Positions 34,951-45,768 of a DNA stretch of 64,000 bases are shown one piece after another. The notes under the pieces are model-generated. The model was given only the letters and a program-made list of their open reading frames with translations. It had not been told where the DNA came from and ran no database searches. The position numbers and the translations under genes were made by a program. Every line of letters begins with the position of its first letter. The stretch's first letter is position 1. The stretch is from Actinomycetota bacterium. GTDB lineage: Bacteria; Actinomycetota; Actinomycetes; S36-B12; UBA10799. The stretch covers positions 1 to 64,000 of the forward strand of contig JACJWR010000003.1 in the NCBI GenBank assembly GCA_020637055.1, given 5' to 3'.

Positions 34951-35640
34951 GTGGTGGAGGTAGCGCCCGGAACGCCGGCACGGGTTCTCATCTGTGACGA
35001 CTATCCGCTGTTCGCGCGCGGGCTGGCCGAGACGCTGCGGGAGCGGGGCGACCTCTGGGTCACGGTGGCGCCGGAGGCGCCTAGGGCGCTGCCGGAACCC
35101 GGCCCGGTGGACATCCTGGTGGCGGGCATCGACGGCGACATCACGGCCATCTGGCAGGCCTGCGACCACCTGCTGGGGATTCTGCCCGCAGCGCCGCCGG
35201 TGGTGCTCCTGTTGCCCGGTCGATCCGAATTCGAGATGACCGCGGCCGCGACCCTGGGCGCCGCCGCGGTGCTGCCGCGCAGCGTGGCACCGAGCGGCCT
35301 CGGCGAGGCCCTCACGGCAGTTGTCGAAGGCCGTACGCTGGTGGCCTCCGGAATGGCCGAACGCATGTTGTCAGACTTCGTCGGTCTGCTGCGTCGCCGG
35401 CGGGAAGCGTCCGGTATCGACCTGTCGGCGCGCGAGCTGCAGGTGCTGGAACTGATCGCCGACGGACGGAGCAACCGCGACATTGCGGCCCTGCTCCACA
35501 TCAGCGATCACACCGTGAAGAACCACGTCCGGCGGATCCTGGAGAAACTTGGCGCCGAGTCGCGCACCGAGGCGTTGGTGATGGCGGTGCGTGCCGGACT
35601 TGTGGTGGTGGGTCAGGGCAGTTGGAGCCCCAACGCCTGA
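34951..35640 (+). CDS. LuxR-type regulator with degenerate receiver domain
   Basis: 229 residues. The C-terminal HTH (SARELQVLELIADGRSNRDIAALLHISDHTVKNHVRRILEKLG region, about 155-215) is a normal NarL/LuxR helix-turn-helix. The N-terminal domain folds like a receiver and keeps the acidic pair Asp16/Asp17, but the phospho-accepting Asp is replaced (VDILVAG, Gly59) and the conserved Lys is missing (AAAVLPRSV). It should work without phosphorylation. No partner kinase is nearby. The start is one of two consecutive GTG codons. Confidence 0.8.
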   Translation: MVEVAPGTPARVLICDDYPLFARGLAETLRERGDLWVTVAPEAPRALPEPGPVDILVAGIDGDITAIWQACDHLLGILPAAPPVVLLLPGRSEFEMTAAATLGAAAVLPRSVAPSGLGEALTAVVEGRTLVASGMAERMLSDFVGLLRRRREASGIDLSARELQVLELIADGRSNRDIAALLHISDHTVKNHVRRILEKLGAESRTEALVMAVRAGLVVVGQGSWSPNA

Positions 35641-36518
35641 CCGGCGAAACGCGCCACCGCACCGCGGCCCAATTCCACCGCCGCGTCGTCGCCGGCGGTG
35701 CTCGGCACCGAGATCACCCATCCCCGGCCGCGGTCGGCGAGCAGCGCCACGTAGGCGCCGGGTTCTGCCGATACGGAGTCCTTCACCGCCCACACCCCGC
35801 TCGGCAGCGCCGCCGAGATCGGTAACGCGGCCTCGGCGGCGATCCCCTCCGCACGGGTGGCGATCGGCTGCAACTGCCAGGCGCCCGCCGCGATCTCCAC
35901 CCAGACGTCCCGCCGCAGGCGATCCGGCTCGCGGGGATCGTCGGGGCCGAGGGAGGCCGACCAGCAGTCGACGTAGTCGCTGCGCTGGCGCAGCACCCCC
36001 CAGCAGGTGCCCTCCGGGCGGAATCCGACCTCGGTCGCGACGTGCAGGCTGGCGAGGTTCCCCACCAGCGACTGCCAGAGCAACCGCCGTAACCCGACCA
36101 CGTCGAAAGCCCACCCCACCAGGGCCGCCAGGCCGGTGCTGGCGATTCCCCGGCCACGAGCCCACGGCGCCACCCAATAGCCCACCGCGGCCACGGCCGC
36201 GGAGTCGATGTCGTGCAGACTCACCACGCCGAGCAGATCGTCGTCCTCGTCGGCGATCACGTAGGCCGTCAGGCTACCGTCGCGGCCGGGGGCGACGGCA
36301 GCCTCGGCGATGAACTCGTCGGCATGGCCGTGTTCGTAGGGGATTGGTAGTTCGGTCATCTCCCGGGCCACGGGGTCGTTGCCGGCTTGTACCAGTCGGT
36401 CGGCGTCGCGCGGGTGCGGCGGACGCAGCCGGGAGACGCCGTTGCGGGCTACCGGCACCGGCGCCGTGGCCTCGCGGGAGAGTCGGTGCAGCAGGTCGGC
36501 AGACACAGTCGCTTCCAT
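35613..36518 (-). CDS. GNAT family N-acetyltransferase with C-terminal extension
   Basis: 301 residues. Residues about 20-190 are a RimJ/RimL-type GNAT domain with the acetyl-CoA loop ARGRGIASTGLAAL and the GFRPEGTCWGVLRQ segment. Residues 195-301 form a second, unassigned domain. The substrate is unknown; protein or small-molecule amines are both possible. TGGGAT ends 6 nt before the ATG at 36518. The 3' end overlaps the LuxR-type gene by 28 nt. Confidence 0.8.
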   Translation of the reverse strand: MEATVSADLLHRLSREATAPVPVARNGVSRLRPPHPRDADRLVQAGNDPVAREMTELPIPYEHGHADEFIAEAAVAPGRDGSLTAYVIADEDDDLLGVVSLHDIDSAAVAAVGYWVAPWARGRGIASTGLAALVGWAFDVVGLRRLLWQSLVGNLASLHVATEVGFRPEGTCWGVLRQRSDYVDCWSASLGPDDPREPDRLRRDVWVEIAAGAWQLQPIATRAEGIAAEAALPISAALPSGVWAVKDSVSAEPGAYVALLADRGRGWVISVPSTAGDDAAVELGRGAVARFAGQALGLQLP

Positions 36519-36546
36519 AGGTAGATCCCACCATGGTGACGACGCG

Positions 36547-36552
36547 TACCAT
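36547..36552 (+). promoter_or_regulatory. -10 element TACCAT, leaderless spacing (secA)
   Basis: TACCAT ends 6 nt before the GTG start of secA at 36559; no ribosome site is present between them. Confidence 0.5.
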
Positions 36553-36558
36553 TGCCCC

Positions 36559-39453
<2,895 letters not shown>

Positions 39454-39488
39454 TCCGCGCCGGAACGGGCATCATCGGACGGTCCGCT

Positions 39489-39932
39489 TCACACCGCCCG
39501 AAGCGCGGTGCACCGCCAGCGACCGTCGAGACCTTCCAGTCGTAGCGCCAACGCCCGGCTGCGCGGCGCCCCACTGATCACCGCGCTGGCCTCCACCACG
39601 CCGACCGCCGGCGAGGTGATGCGGGTGGAGACGACCCGTGGCAGCCGGCCGGGTGCCACGCGGCCCGCACTCGCCCGGCGCGGCTGCCGATCCCCGAGAC
39701 CGGCCATCGTCAGGCGGAGTTGGTCGGAAACCTCAGGGGTCACCCAAGCGCCGAGTTGGTGCAGCGGACGTTGACCGTTGAAGACGTCGACGATCGCCTG
39801 GGCCAAGCGCCGCACGGCTGCGCCCGGATCGCCGAGCACCTCCGGCGGCGTCGGTTGCGGATCGAAGACGTCGATGCCGGTGCGTATCTCTTCGTCCGGT
39901 GTTGGTGTGTGAAGCACGATGGCCAACGCCAT
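39489..39932 (-). CDS. DUF6459 (Rv3235-like) protein
   Basis: 147 residues, rich in Ala, Arg and Pro. VLGDPGAAVRRLAQAIVDVFNGQRPLHQLGAWVTPEVSDQL is typical of the DUF6459 family found near secA in actinobacteria. No function is known. GGAGG lies 5 nt before the ATG. It is convergent with secA. Confidence 0.75.
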   Translation of the reverse strand: MALAIVLHTPTPDEEIRTGIDVFDPQPTPPEVLGDPGAAVRRLAQAIVDVFNGQRPLHQLGAWVTPEVSDQLRLTMAGLGDRQPRRASAGRVAPGRLPRVVSTRITSPAVGVVEASAVISGAPRSRALALRLEGLDGRWRCTALRAV

Positions 39933-40108
39933 GGTTCCTCCAGTGTGCCGATGCTGACGTGACGGCAATCCGCCCCCGGGGCACAGACTTACCGGCGCTT
40001 CATGGTCAACTCAACGAGTTCACACACCGGTTGTGGACAAGCCGGGCAAGTGGGCCACTGCTGGTACACCGGTGGTCGGCAAACCTCAATGTCTGCGAAA
40101 CTGCCGCC

Positions 40109-40771
40109 ATGACCAGCGACGACACCAGGCCGACCGCGCTCCTCGTGGACTGGGGCGGCGTGCTCACCACCGACCTCGCCACGGCGATGTCGGCCTGGTC
40201 GGACGCCGAGGATCTCGAGGCCGACCACTTCTCCGAGGTGATGCGGCGATGGTTCGGCGAGTCAGGTGAGGCGGAGGCGCGGATCAACCCGGTGCACGCA
40301 CTGGAACGCGGTGAGGTCGAGGTTCCGCACTTCGAGGCCGAACTCGCCGCGGCCCTGTCCGAAGTCGCCGGCAAGCCGGTGACCGGTGAAGGATTGTTGA
40401 GCCGACTCTTCGAGCACTTCCGGCATGCCCCCGACATGGCGGCCCTGGTGCGCCGGGCGCGTGAAGCGGGTATCACCACCGCACTGTTGAGCAACTCTTG
40501 GGGCGACTTCTACCCCATGCACCTCTTCGACGGGATGTTCGACGAATTGGTGATCTCCGGGCAGGTCGGCATGCGCAAACCGGATCCCAAGATCTTCATG
40601 TACACCGCGACCCTGGTGCGCACCCCGCCCCGCAAGTGTGTGTTCGTCGACGACCTCGCCCACAACGTGACTGCCGCCGCCCGGCTGGGTTTCCTCGCGA
40701 TCCAGCACACGAACTATGAGCGGACGGCGGACGAACTCAGCCTGCTCTTCGGCGTCGATCTACGGCGATAG
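40109..40771 (+). CDS. HAD-superfamily hydrolase
   Basis: 220 residues of the epoxide hydrolase N-terminal/sEH-N type. Motif I is LLVDWGGVLT, with the nucleophile Asp and a Gly where phosphatases carry the acid-base Asp. Motif II is ALLSNSW, motif III GMRKPDPKIF, and motif IV VFVDDLAHNV. The missing second Asp is common in this subgroup and leaves the reaction uncertain. GAAACT ends 6 nt before the ATG. Confidence 0.8.
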   Translation: MTSDDTRPTALLVDWGGVLTTDLATAMSAWSDAEDLEADHFSEVMRRWFGESGEAEARINPVHALERGEVEVPHFEAELAAALSEVAGKPVTGEGLLSRLFEHFRHAPDMAALVRRAREAGITTALLSNSWGDFYPMHLFDGMFDELVISGQVGMRKPDPKIFMYTATLVRTPPRKCVFVDDLAHNVTAAARLGFLAIQHTNYERTADELSLLFGVDLRR

Positions 40772-40834
40772 CCGTCCCGCCGTCGGCGGACGTGCGTACA
40801 TGCGAAGATGGGGGCATTGGTGAAGGGAGCGCTC

Positions 40835-42238
40835 GTGGTCGATCGGCTCAGTCCCGAAGACGCCTCATTCCTCTATCTGGAAGATCCCAGCACGCCGATG
40901 CACGTCGGCGGCGTGGCGATCTTCCGGGAGACCGAGGCCGGCTTCGACTACGACCGCCTGGTGAAGTTGATCCGGGACCGGATCGCGCTCGCGCCCCGCT
41001 ACCGGCAGAAGATCAAGCACGTTCCCGGGAACCTCGGGGCGCCGGTGTGGGTCGACGATGCCCACTTCGACGTCACCTTCCACGTGCGTCGATCCGCGCT
41101 GCCCCGCCCCGGCACCGACGCACAACTGCGCGAACTCACCGCGCGGATCATGGCCCGGCCGCTGGACCGGACGCGACCGATGTGGGAGATGTACCTGGTC
41201 GAAGGGCTCAAAGGGCGTCGGTTCGCGATTCTGACGAAGTCGCACCACACGATCGTCGACGGGATCATGAGCGTCGACATCGGGCAAGTGATCCTCGACG
41301 ACGCGCCGGTGGCCGATCTGGCCTCGGATCCGCTGTGGCGTCCGGAGCGGGAACCCAGCAAGGCCGAACTGCTGGTGGGGGCGGCCGGTGAGCAGATCAA
41401 GTCACCCGCGATGGCCGTGCAGACGGTGCGCAAGGGAGTGGACGACGTGACGTCGGCGGTCGCCGACGTCGGCAAGTCGCTGCTGGGCCTGATGTCGGCG
41501 GCGGTGTCGGTGGCTCGGGCCCCGGCCGGCGGCCCGCTGAACTTCGAAATCTCCGAACAGCGCCGGTTCGCGATGGCGAACATGAAACTCAACGACTTCA
41601 AAGCCATCCGCAACGCCCACGGCGGCACCGTGAACGACGTGATCCTGGCGGTGATCACCGGTGCCTTGCGGGCGTGGCTGCTCGCCCGCGGCGAACGGGT
41701 GAACTCCCGGTCCGAGGTCATGGCCCTCGTTCCGGTGAGTGTGGAGCCCTCTTTCGACCAGGAGAGCCCGGGCGACGTGCAACCGTTCCTGGTGCCGCTG
41801 CCGGTGGGCGAGGCCGATCCGGTGGTCCGGCTCAGCCGCATCAGTTTCGAGATGTATCGGCATCGGGAGAGTTCCCGGTTGGTGGGGGCCGAGACCTTGG
41901 CCACCATCGCGGGATTCGCGCCGCCGACCCTGCACGCCCTCGGGGCGAGGCTCGGCGCCGACATCACCCAACGTGTGTACAACGTGGTCATCACCAACGT
42001 CCCGGGGCCGCAGACTCCGCTCTACGTCGGGGGAGCGCAGATGGTCGCCGCCTACCCGGTGGTGGCACTCACCCGCGGCCACGGCTTGAGTCTGGGCCTG
42101 ACCTCCTACAACGGCGGCGTCTTCTTCGGCCTGAACGCCGACCGGGACGGCATCGCGGATGTCGACGACCTCGCCGAATGCCTGCGCGAAGCGCTGGAGG
42201 AACTCAAGGAGACCACCAAAGGTCGGCGGCGCAAATAG
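40835..42238 (+). CDS. Wax ester synthase / diacylglycerol acyltransferase (WS/DGAT)
   Basis: 467 residues of the WS/DGAT family. The catalytic HHxxxDG motif is intact (SHHTIVDG, His137-His138). The N-terminus DRLSPEDASFLYLE and C-terminal VYNVVITNVPGPQTPLYVGGA are family-typical. It makes triacylglycerol or wax esters from acyl-CoA. The GTG at 40835 follows GGGAG at 40825-40829 and fits the family start better than the upstream ATG at 40808. A similar gene (tgs3) lies near secA1 in M. tuberculosis. Confidence 0.88.
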   Translation: MVDRLSPEDASFLYLEDPSTPMHVGGVAIFRETEAGFDYDRLVKLIRDRIALAPRYRQKIKHVPGNLGAPVWVDDAHFDVTFHVRRSALPRPGTDAQLRELTARIMARPLDRTRPMWEMYLVEGLKGRRFAILTKSHHTIVDGIMSVDIGQVILDDAPVADLASDPLWRPEREPSKAELLVGAAGEQIKSPAMAVQTVRKGVDDVTSAVADVGKSLLGLMSAAVSVARAPAGGPLNFEISEQRRFAMANMKLNDFKAIRNAHGGTVNDVILAVITGALRAWLLARGERVNSRSEVMALVPVSVEPSFDQESPGDVQPFLVPLPVGEADPVVRLSRISFEMYRHRESSRLVGAETLATIAGFAPPTLHALGARLGADITQRVYNVVITNVPGPQTPLYVGGAQMVAAYPVVALTRGHGLSLGLTSYNGGVFFGLNADRDGIADVDDLAECLREALEELKETTKGRRRK

Positions 42239-42305
42239 GCCCGGCGATCAGGCTCCCACCGAGGGGTCGATGCGACGAACGGCGGCAGGCGAGCGCTGAA
42301 CGGTG

Positions 42306-42334
42306 CTGACTAATCCTCCGGGTTGCGGGACAAT
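42306..42334 (+). promoter_or_regulatory. Possible promoter of the patatin gene
   Basis: CTGACT (42306-42311), a 17-nt spacer and GACAAT (42329-42334) make a plausible sigma70-like pair in the 176-nt gap before the patatin-like gene. Confidence 0.35.
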
Positions 42335-42414
42335 ATGTGCTACCCGCACGTAGTGTGTGCACAAGTCGGCTCAAGACCCGATGCCTTCCGACGCGACCAG
42401 TGATGGGAGACGCG

Positions 42415-43404
42415 ATGGCGCGACGACGCCCGAAGAGGGGTGTCGTGCTCGGCGGTGGGGGGATGCTGGGCGCGGCCTGGATGGTTGGTGCGCTGTGTGC
42501 GTTGGAGGAGGTGCACGGCGTCGATCCGTGCAAGGCGGACGTGATCGTCGGCACCTCGGCGGGTTCGGTGCTGGCATCGTTGCTGGCGGCCGGGGTGAGC
42601 CCCACCCAACTGCGCGACCATCAGCGCGGGCATCCCATCACCGAAGGCCCCCTCGCCGGCTACTCCTGGGACTACGAACGCGCCACCGGTCAGGGCCGAC
42701 CCAAGATCCCGCGTTTGGTGCCGGCCACGGCCCGGGCGTTCACCTCCAGCGCCCGCAAGATCCGGCAATTGCCGCCGACCGCGGTGTTGGCCGGTTTCAT
42801 GCCGGAGGGGAAGGGTTCGCTGGAGCGGGTGCAGCACCTGATCGAAGCGATCACCCCCATGGACGAATGGTCGCCGCATCCGAATCTCTGGATCGTCACG
42901 ATGGATCTCGACGAGAGCAAGCGGGTGGCCTTCGGTCGGGCCGGATCCCCGGTGGCGCCGCTGGCCGACGCCGTCCGGGCGTCGTGCGCGATCCCGTCGT
43001 GGTTCCAGCCGGTGGAGATCGACGGGCACAAGTACGTCGACGGCGGGGCCTGTTCGGCCACCAGCGCCGACCTGGTGGCGGACTCCGGGTTGGACGAGGT
43101 CTACGTCCTCGCCCCGATGGCATCCTTCGCCCTCGACCGGCCGAGCAGCATGCTCGCCAGGCTGGAGCGACGCTGGCGGGTCGCGATCACCAAGCGGCTG
43201 CTGCACGAGGCTGAGAAGGTGCGGGAGGGCGGCGCCGAAGTGACACTGCTGGCACCGGGCCCCGAGGACCTCGAAGCGATGGGCGGCAACTTGATGGACG
43301 TCAGCCGTCGGCTGCCCGCGCTGGAAACCAGCCTGCGCACCTCGGTGGAGGCGCTGCGCGATCCCGACCGCCTCGGCCCGGATCACCTCGCCGACGTGGT
43401 CTGA
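42415..43404 (+). CDS. Patatin-like phospholipase
   Basis: 329 residues. The oxyanion loop GGGGMLG, the nucleophile elbow GTSAGS (Ser48) and the DGG aspartate (Asp209 in VDGGACS) form a complete Ser-Asp dyad. Patatins hydrolyse acyl esters of phospholipids or neutral lipids. No signal peptide is seen, so it is probably cytosolic or membrane-associated. GGGAGA lies 4 nt before the ATG chosen; the ATG four codons earlier has no ribosome site. Its place next to WS/DGAT suggests lipid turnover. Confidence 0.87.
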   Translation: MARRRPKRGVVLGGGGMLGAAWMVGALCALEEVHGVDPCKADVIVGTSAGSVLASLLAAGVSPTQLRDHQRGHPITEGPLAGYSWDYERATGQGRPKIPRLVPATARAFTSSARKIRQLPPTAVLAGFMPEGKGSLERVQHLIEAITPMDEWSPHPNLWIVTMDLDESKRVAFGRAGSPVAPLADAVRASCAIPSWFQPVEIDGHKYVDGGACSATSADLVADSGLDEVYVLAPMASFALDRPSSMLARLERRWRVAITKRLLHEAEKVREGGAEVTLLAPGPEDLEAMGGNLMDVSRRLPALETSLRTSVEALRDPDRLGPDHLADVV

Positions 43405-43502
43405 CGCCGTCCCCCGCAGTCCGGGTGGGAAGCCGATCCCGGGCCTACCGAGGTTGGTGCTGAACTGGCAGCCGCGCGGTGTCTAGTGCCAGGATTGCCA
43501 GC

Positions 43503-45131
43503 ATGGACGCCGTCACCACTCCGCCCACCGCCGTCAACGAGCCGATCCTCGACTACGCACCAGGCAGCCCGGAGCGTGCCAGGTTGGTGCGCCGGTTGGG
43601 CGAACTCGATGGCCAAGGCCCGATCGACCTGCCCTGTGTGATCGGCGGTGAGCAGCGCATGGCCGGCGGTGCCGACATCCCGGTGGTGCAGCCACACGCC
43701 CACGCGCGGGTGTTGGGGGTGACCCGGAACGCCACCACGACCGATGCCCGTGACGCCATCGAGGCGGCCCAGGCGGCTGCCCCCGAGTGGCGGGCGTTGT
43801 CGTTCGACGATCGAGCAGCCGTACTGCTCAAGGCAGCCGACCTCCTGGCAGGTCCCTGGCGGCCGACCCTCAACGGCGCGACCATGCTCGGTCAGTCCAA
43901 GACCGCGCACCAGGCCGAGATCGACTCGGCGTGCGAACTGATCGACTTCTGGCGGTTCAACGTCGAGTTCGCCCGCCAGATCTTGGCCGAACAACCGATC
44001 TCCTCGCGTGGGGTGTGGAACCGCCTCGATCACCGCCCGCTGGAGGGTTTCGTCTACGCGATCACTCCCTTCAACTTCACCGCGATCGCGGGCAACTTGC
44101 CGACCGCCCCGGCGCTGATGGGCAACACCGTGGTGTGGAAGCCGGCGCCCACACAGCAGTTCGCCGCCCACTATCTGATGCAGATCCTCACCGAGGCCGG
44201 CCTGCCGCCTGGCGTGATCAACATGGTCACCGGCGATGGCATCGCGGTCAGCGACGTTGCGCTCGCATCGCCCGATCTCGCGGGCATCCACTTCACCGGC
44301 TCAACCCCGGTGTTCCAGATGTTGTGGCGCAGCGTCGGGGAGAGGATCGCCGACTACCGCAGCTATCCGCGACTGGTCGGGGAGACCGGCGGCAAGGACT
44401 TCATCGTCGCCCACCCCAGCGCCGATCCGGATGTGCTCACGGTGGCGATGATCCGCGGCGCGTTCGAGTTCCAGGGCCAGAAGTGTTCGGCTGCTTCGCG
44501 GGCCTACGTGCCGCGCAGTCTGTGGGACCGGATCGCCGACGACTTCTGCGGGCAGGTGGACGACATCACCCAAGGCCCGGTGACGGATCTGCACAACTAC
44601 ATGTCCGCGGTGATCGATCGGAAGTCGTTCGACAAGAACGTGGCGGCCATCGAACGCGCCCGCGCCGACGAATCGGTGCAGATTGTCGCCGGCGGCAGCT
44701 ACGACGACTCCGAGGGCTACTTCATCCGGCCGACAGTGCTGCTCGGGGGGGACCCGACCCGGGAGTACTTCACGGATGAATATTTCGGCCCGGTGCTGGC
44801 CGTGCATGTGTACGACGATGCCGACTACCACGCGGTGGTCGACCAGATGGAGAGCATCGCACCGTATGCGCTCACCGGATCGATCCTCGCGACCGACCGG
44901 CGGGTGATCGCCGAAGCGAGCGAACTGCTTCGCTTCGCGGCGGGCAACTTCTACATCAACGACAAGCCCACCGGGGCGGTGGTGGGGCAGCAGCCGTTCG
45001 GAGGCGGCCGCGCCTCCGGCACCAACGACAAGGCCGGCGCGATGCAGAACCTGATGCGTTGGACCTCGACCCGCGCCATCAAGGAGACGTTCGACCCGCC
45101 GACCGCCTACGGCTACCCCTACCTCGGGTAG
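43503..45131 (+). CDS. pruA: 1-Pyrroline-5-carboxylate dehydrogenase
   Basis: 542 residues. This aldehyde dehydrogenase oxidises glutamate semialdehyde to glutamate. The catalytic Cys328 lies in EFQGQKCSAAS, the NAD-binding part in VYAITPFNFTAIAGNLPT, and the glutamate-binding end QPFGGGRASGTNDKAG is typical of stand-alone PruA. No proline dehydrogenase gene is adjacent. The glutamate formed can be fed to the NAD-glutamate dehydrogenase 0.6 kb downstream. CAGGAT lies 7 nt before the ATG. Confidence 0.94.
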   Translation: MDAVTTPPTAVNEPILDYAPGSPERARLVRRLGELDGQGPIDLPCVIGGEQRMAGGADIPVVQPHAHARVLGVTRNATTTDARDAIEAAQAAAPEWRALSFDDRAAVLLKAADLLAGPWRPTLNGATMLGQSKTAHQAEIDSACELIDFWRFNVEFARQILAEQPISSRGVWNRLDHRPLEGFVYAITPFNFTAIAGNLPTAPALMGNTVVWKPAPTQQFAAHYLMQILTEAGLPPGVINMVTGDGIAVSDVALASPDLAGIHFTGSTPVFQMLWRSVGERIADYRSYPRLVGETGGKDFIVAHPSADPDVLTVAMIRGAFEFQGQKCSAASRAYVPRSLWDRIADDFCGQVDDITQGPVTDLHNYMSAVIDRKSFDKNVAAIERARADESVQIVAGGSYDDSEGYFIRPTVLLGGDPTREYFTDEYFGPVLAVHVYDDADYHAVVDQMESIAPYALTGSILATDRRVIAEASELLRFAAGNFYINDKPTGAVVGQQPFGGGRASGTNDKAGAMQNLMRWTSTRAIKETFDPPTAYGYPYLG

Positions 45132-45147
45132 TCCCAGCGAGCGCGGG

Positions 45148-45654
45148 TCAGGGCATCGGGCCGCCGGTGAGGTAGGCGACGCCGACCCGGTTCTCCTGCC
45201 GGATCGCCCGCTCCATCTCGCCGGCGATGACGCTCTCGATCTTGCCTCCGATCAGCGGTACCGTCGCCTTCACCTCGAAGCTGGCATCGACTGCGCTGCC
45301 CGTTTCGGTGGGGTGCAGGCTCAACTTCCCGGAGATCTTCGACGGTGTGCCCTGGAATTCCAGGTCGACGACCGCGGTGCGGGCGCCGAGGTCGTCCGCG
45401 GGACTCCAGCGCGCCTTCTCCACGACGTGGATCTGATCGCCGGTGAAGGTCTTGACGAAGCCCGGCACTTGCGCGGGGAGGTCCCGGATGGCCGAGATCA
45501 GCACGTCGGATCCGACGTCGGCGACGTCGATGTCCGGGTTGGTGCCGCCGGTGCGCTTGATCTTCTCCTTGATGTATTCGGGATCGCGGAACATCGCGAA
45601 GACGTCGTCGCAACTGGCGTCGTAGGTCATGGTGCCGGTGACCTTGGTGCTCAT
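45148..45654 (-). CDS. DUF2505 (SRPBCC-fold) protein
   Basis: 168 residues of the DUF2505 family, a START-like fold: TGTMTYDASCDDVFAMFRDPEY at the start, then VDLEFQGTPSKISGKL and KATVPLIGGKIESVIAGEM. The ligand is unknown. GGAG lies about 9 nt before the ATG. It is convergent with pruA and divergent from gdh. Confidence 0.8.
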   Translation of the reverse strand: MSTKVTGTMTYDASCDDVFAMFRDPEYIKEKIKRTGGTNPDIDVADVGSDVLISAIRDLPAQVPGFVKTFTGDQIHVVEKARWSPADDLGARTAVVDLEFQGTPSKISGKLSLHPTETGSAVDASFEVKATVPLIGGKIESVIAGEMERAIRQENRVGVAYLTGGPMP

Positions 45655-45756
45655 ATCCTCGGGCTCCTTCGGATGCGGGTCAGGCCATGGTTGCGCATCC
45701 CGGCGGGCGTGTCAGCAGCGGGTGTACATGGAGGGCTTTCCCAGCCCGGATCGGAC

Positions 45757-45762
45757 TAGCCT
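45757..45762 (+). promoter_or_regulatory. -10 element TAGCCT upstream of gdh
   Basis: TAGCCT ends 6 nt before the ATG at 45769. The 6-nt spacer is GGAGGG, so the site also looks like a ribosome site placed too close; a leaderless start seems more likely. Confidence 0.45.
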
Positions 45763-45768
45763 GGAGGG

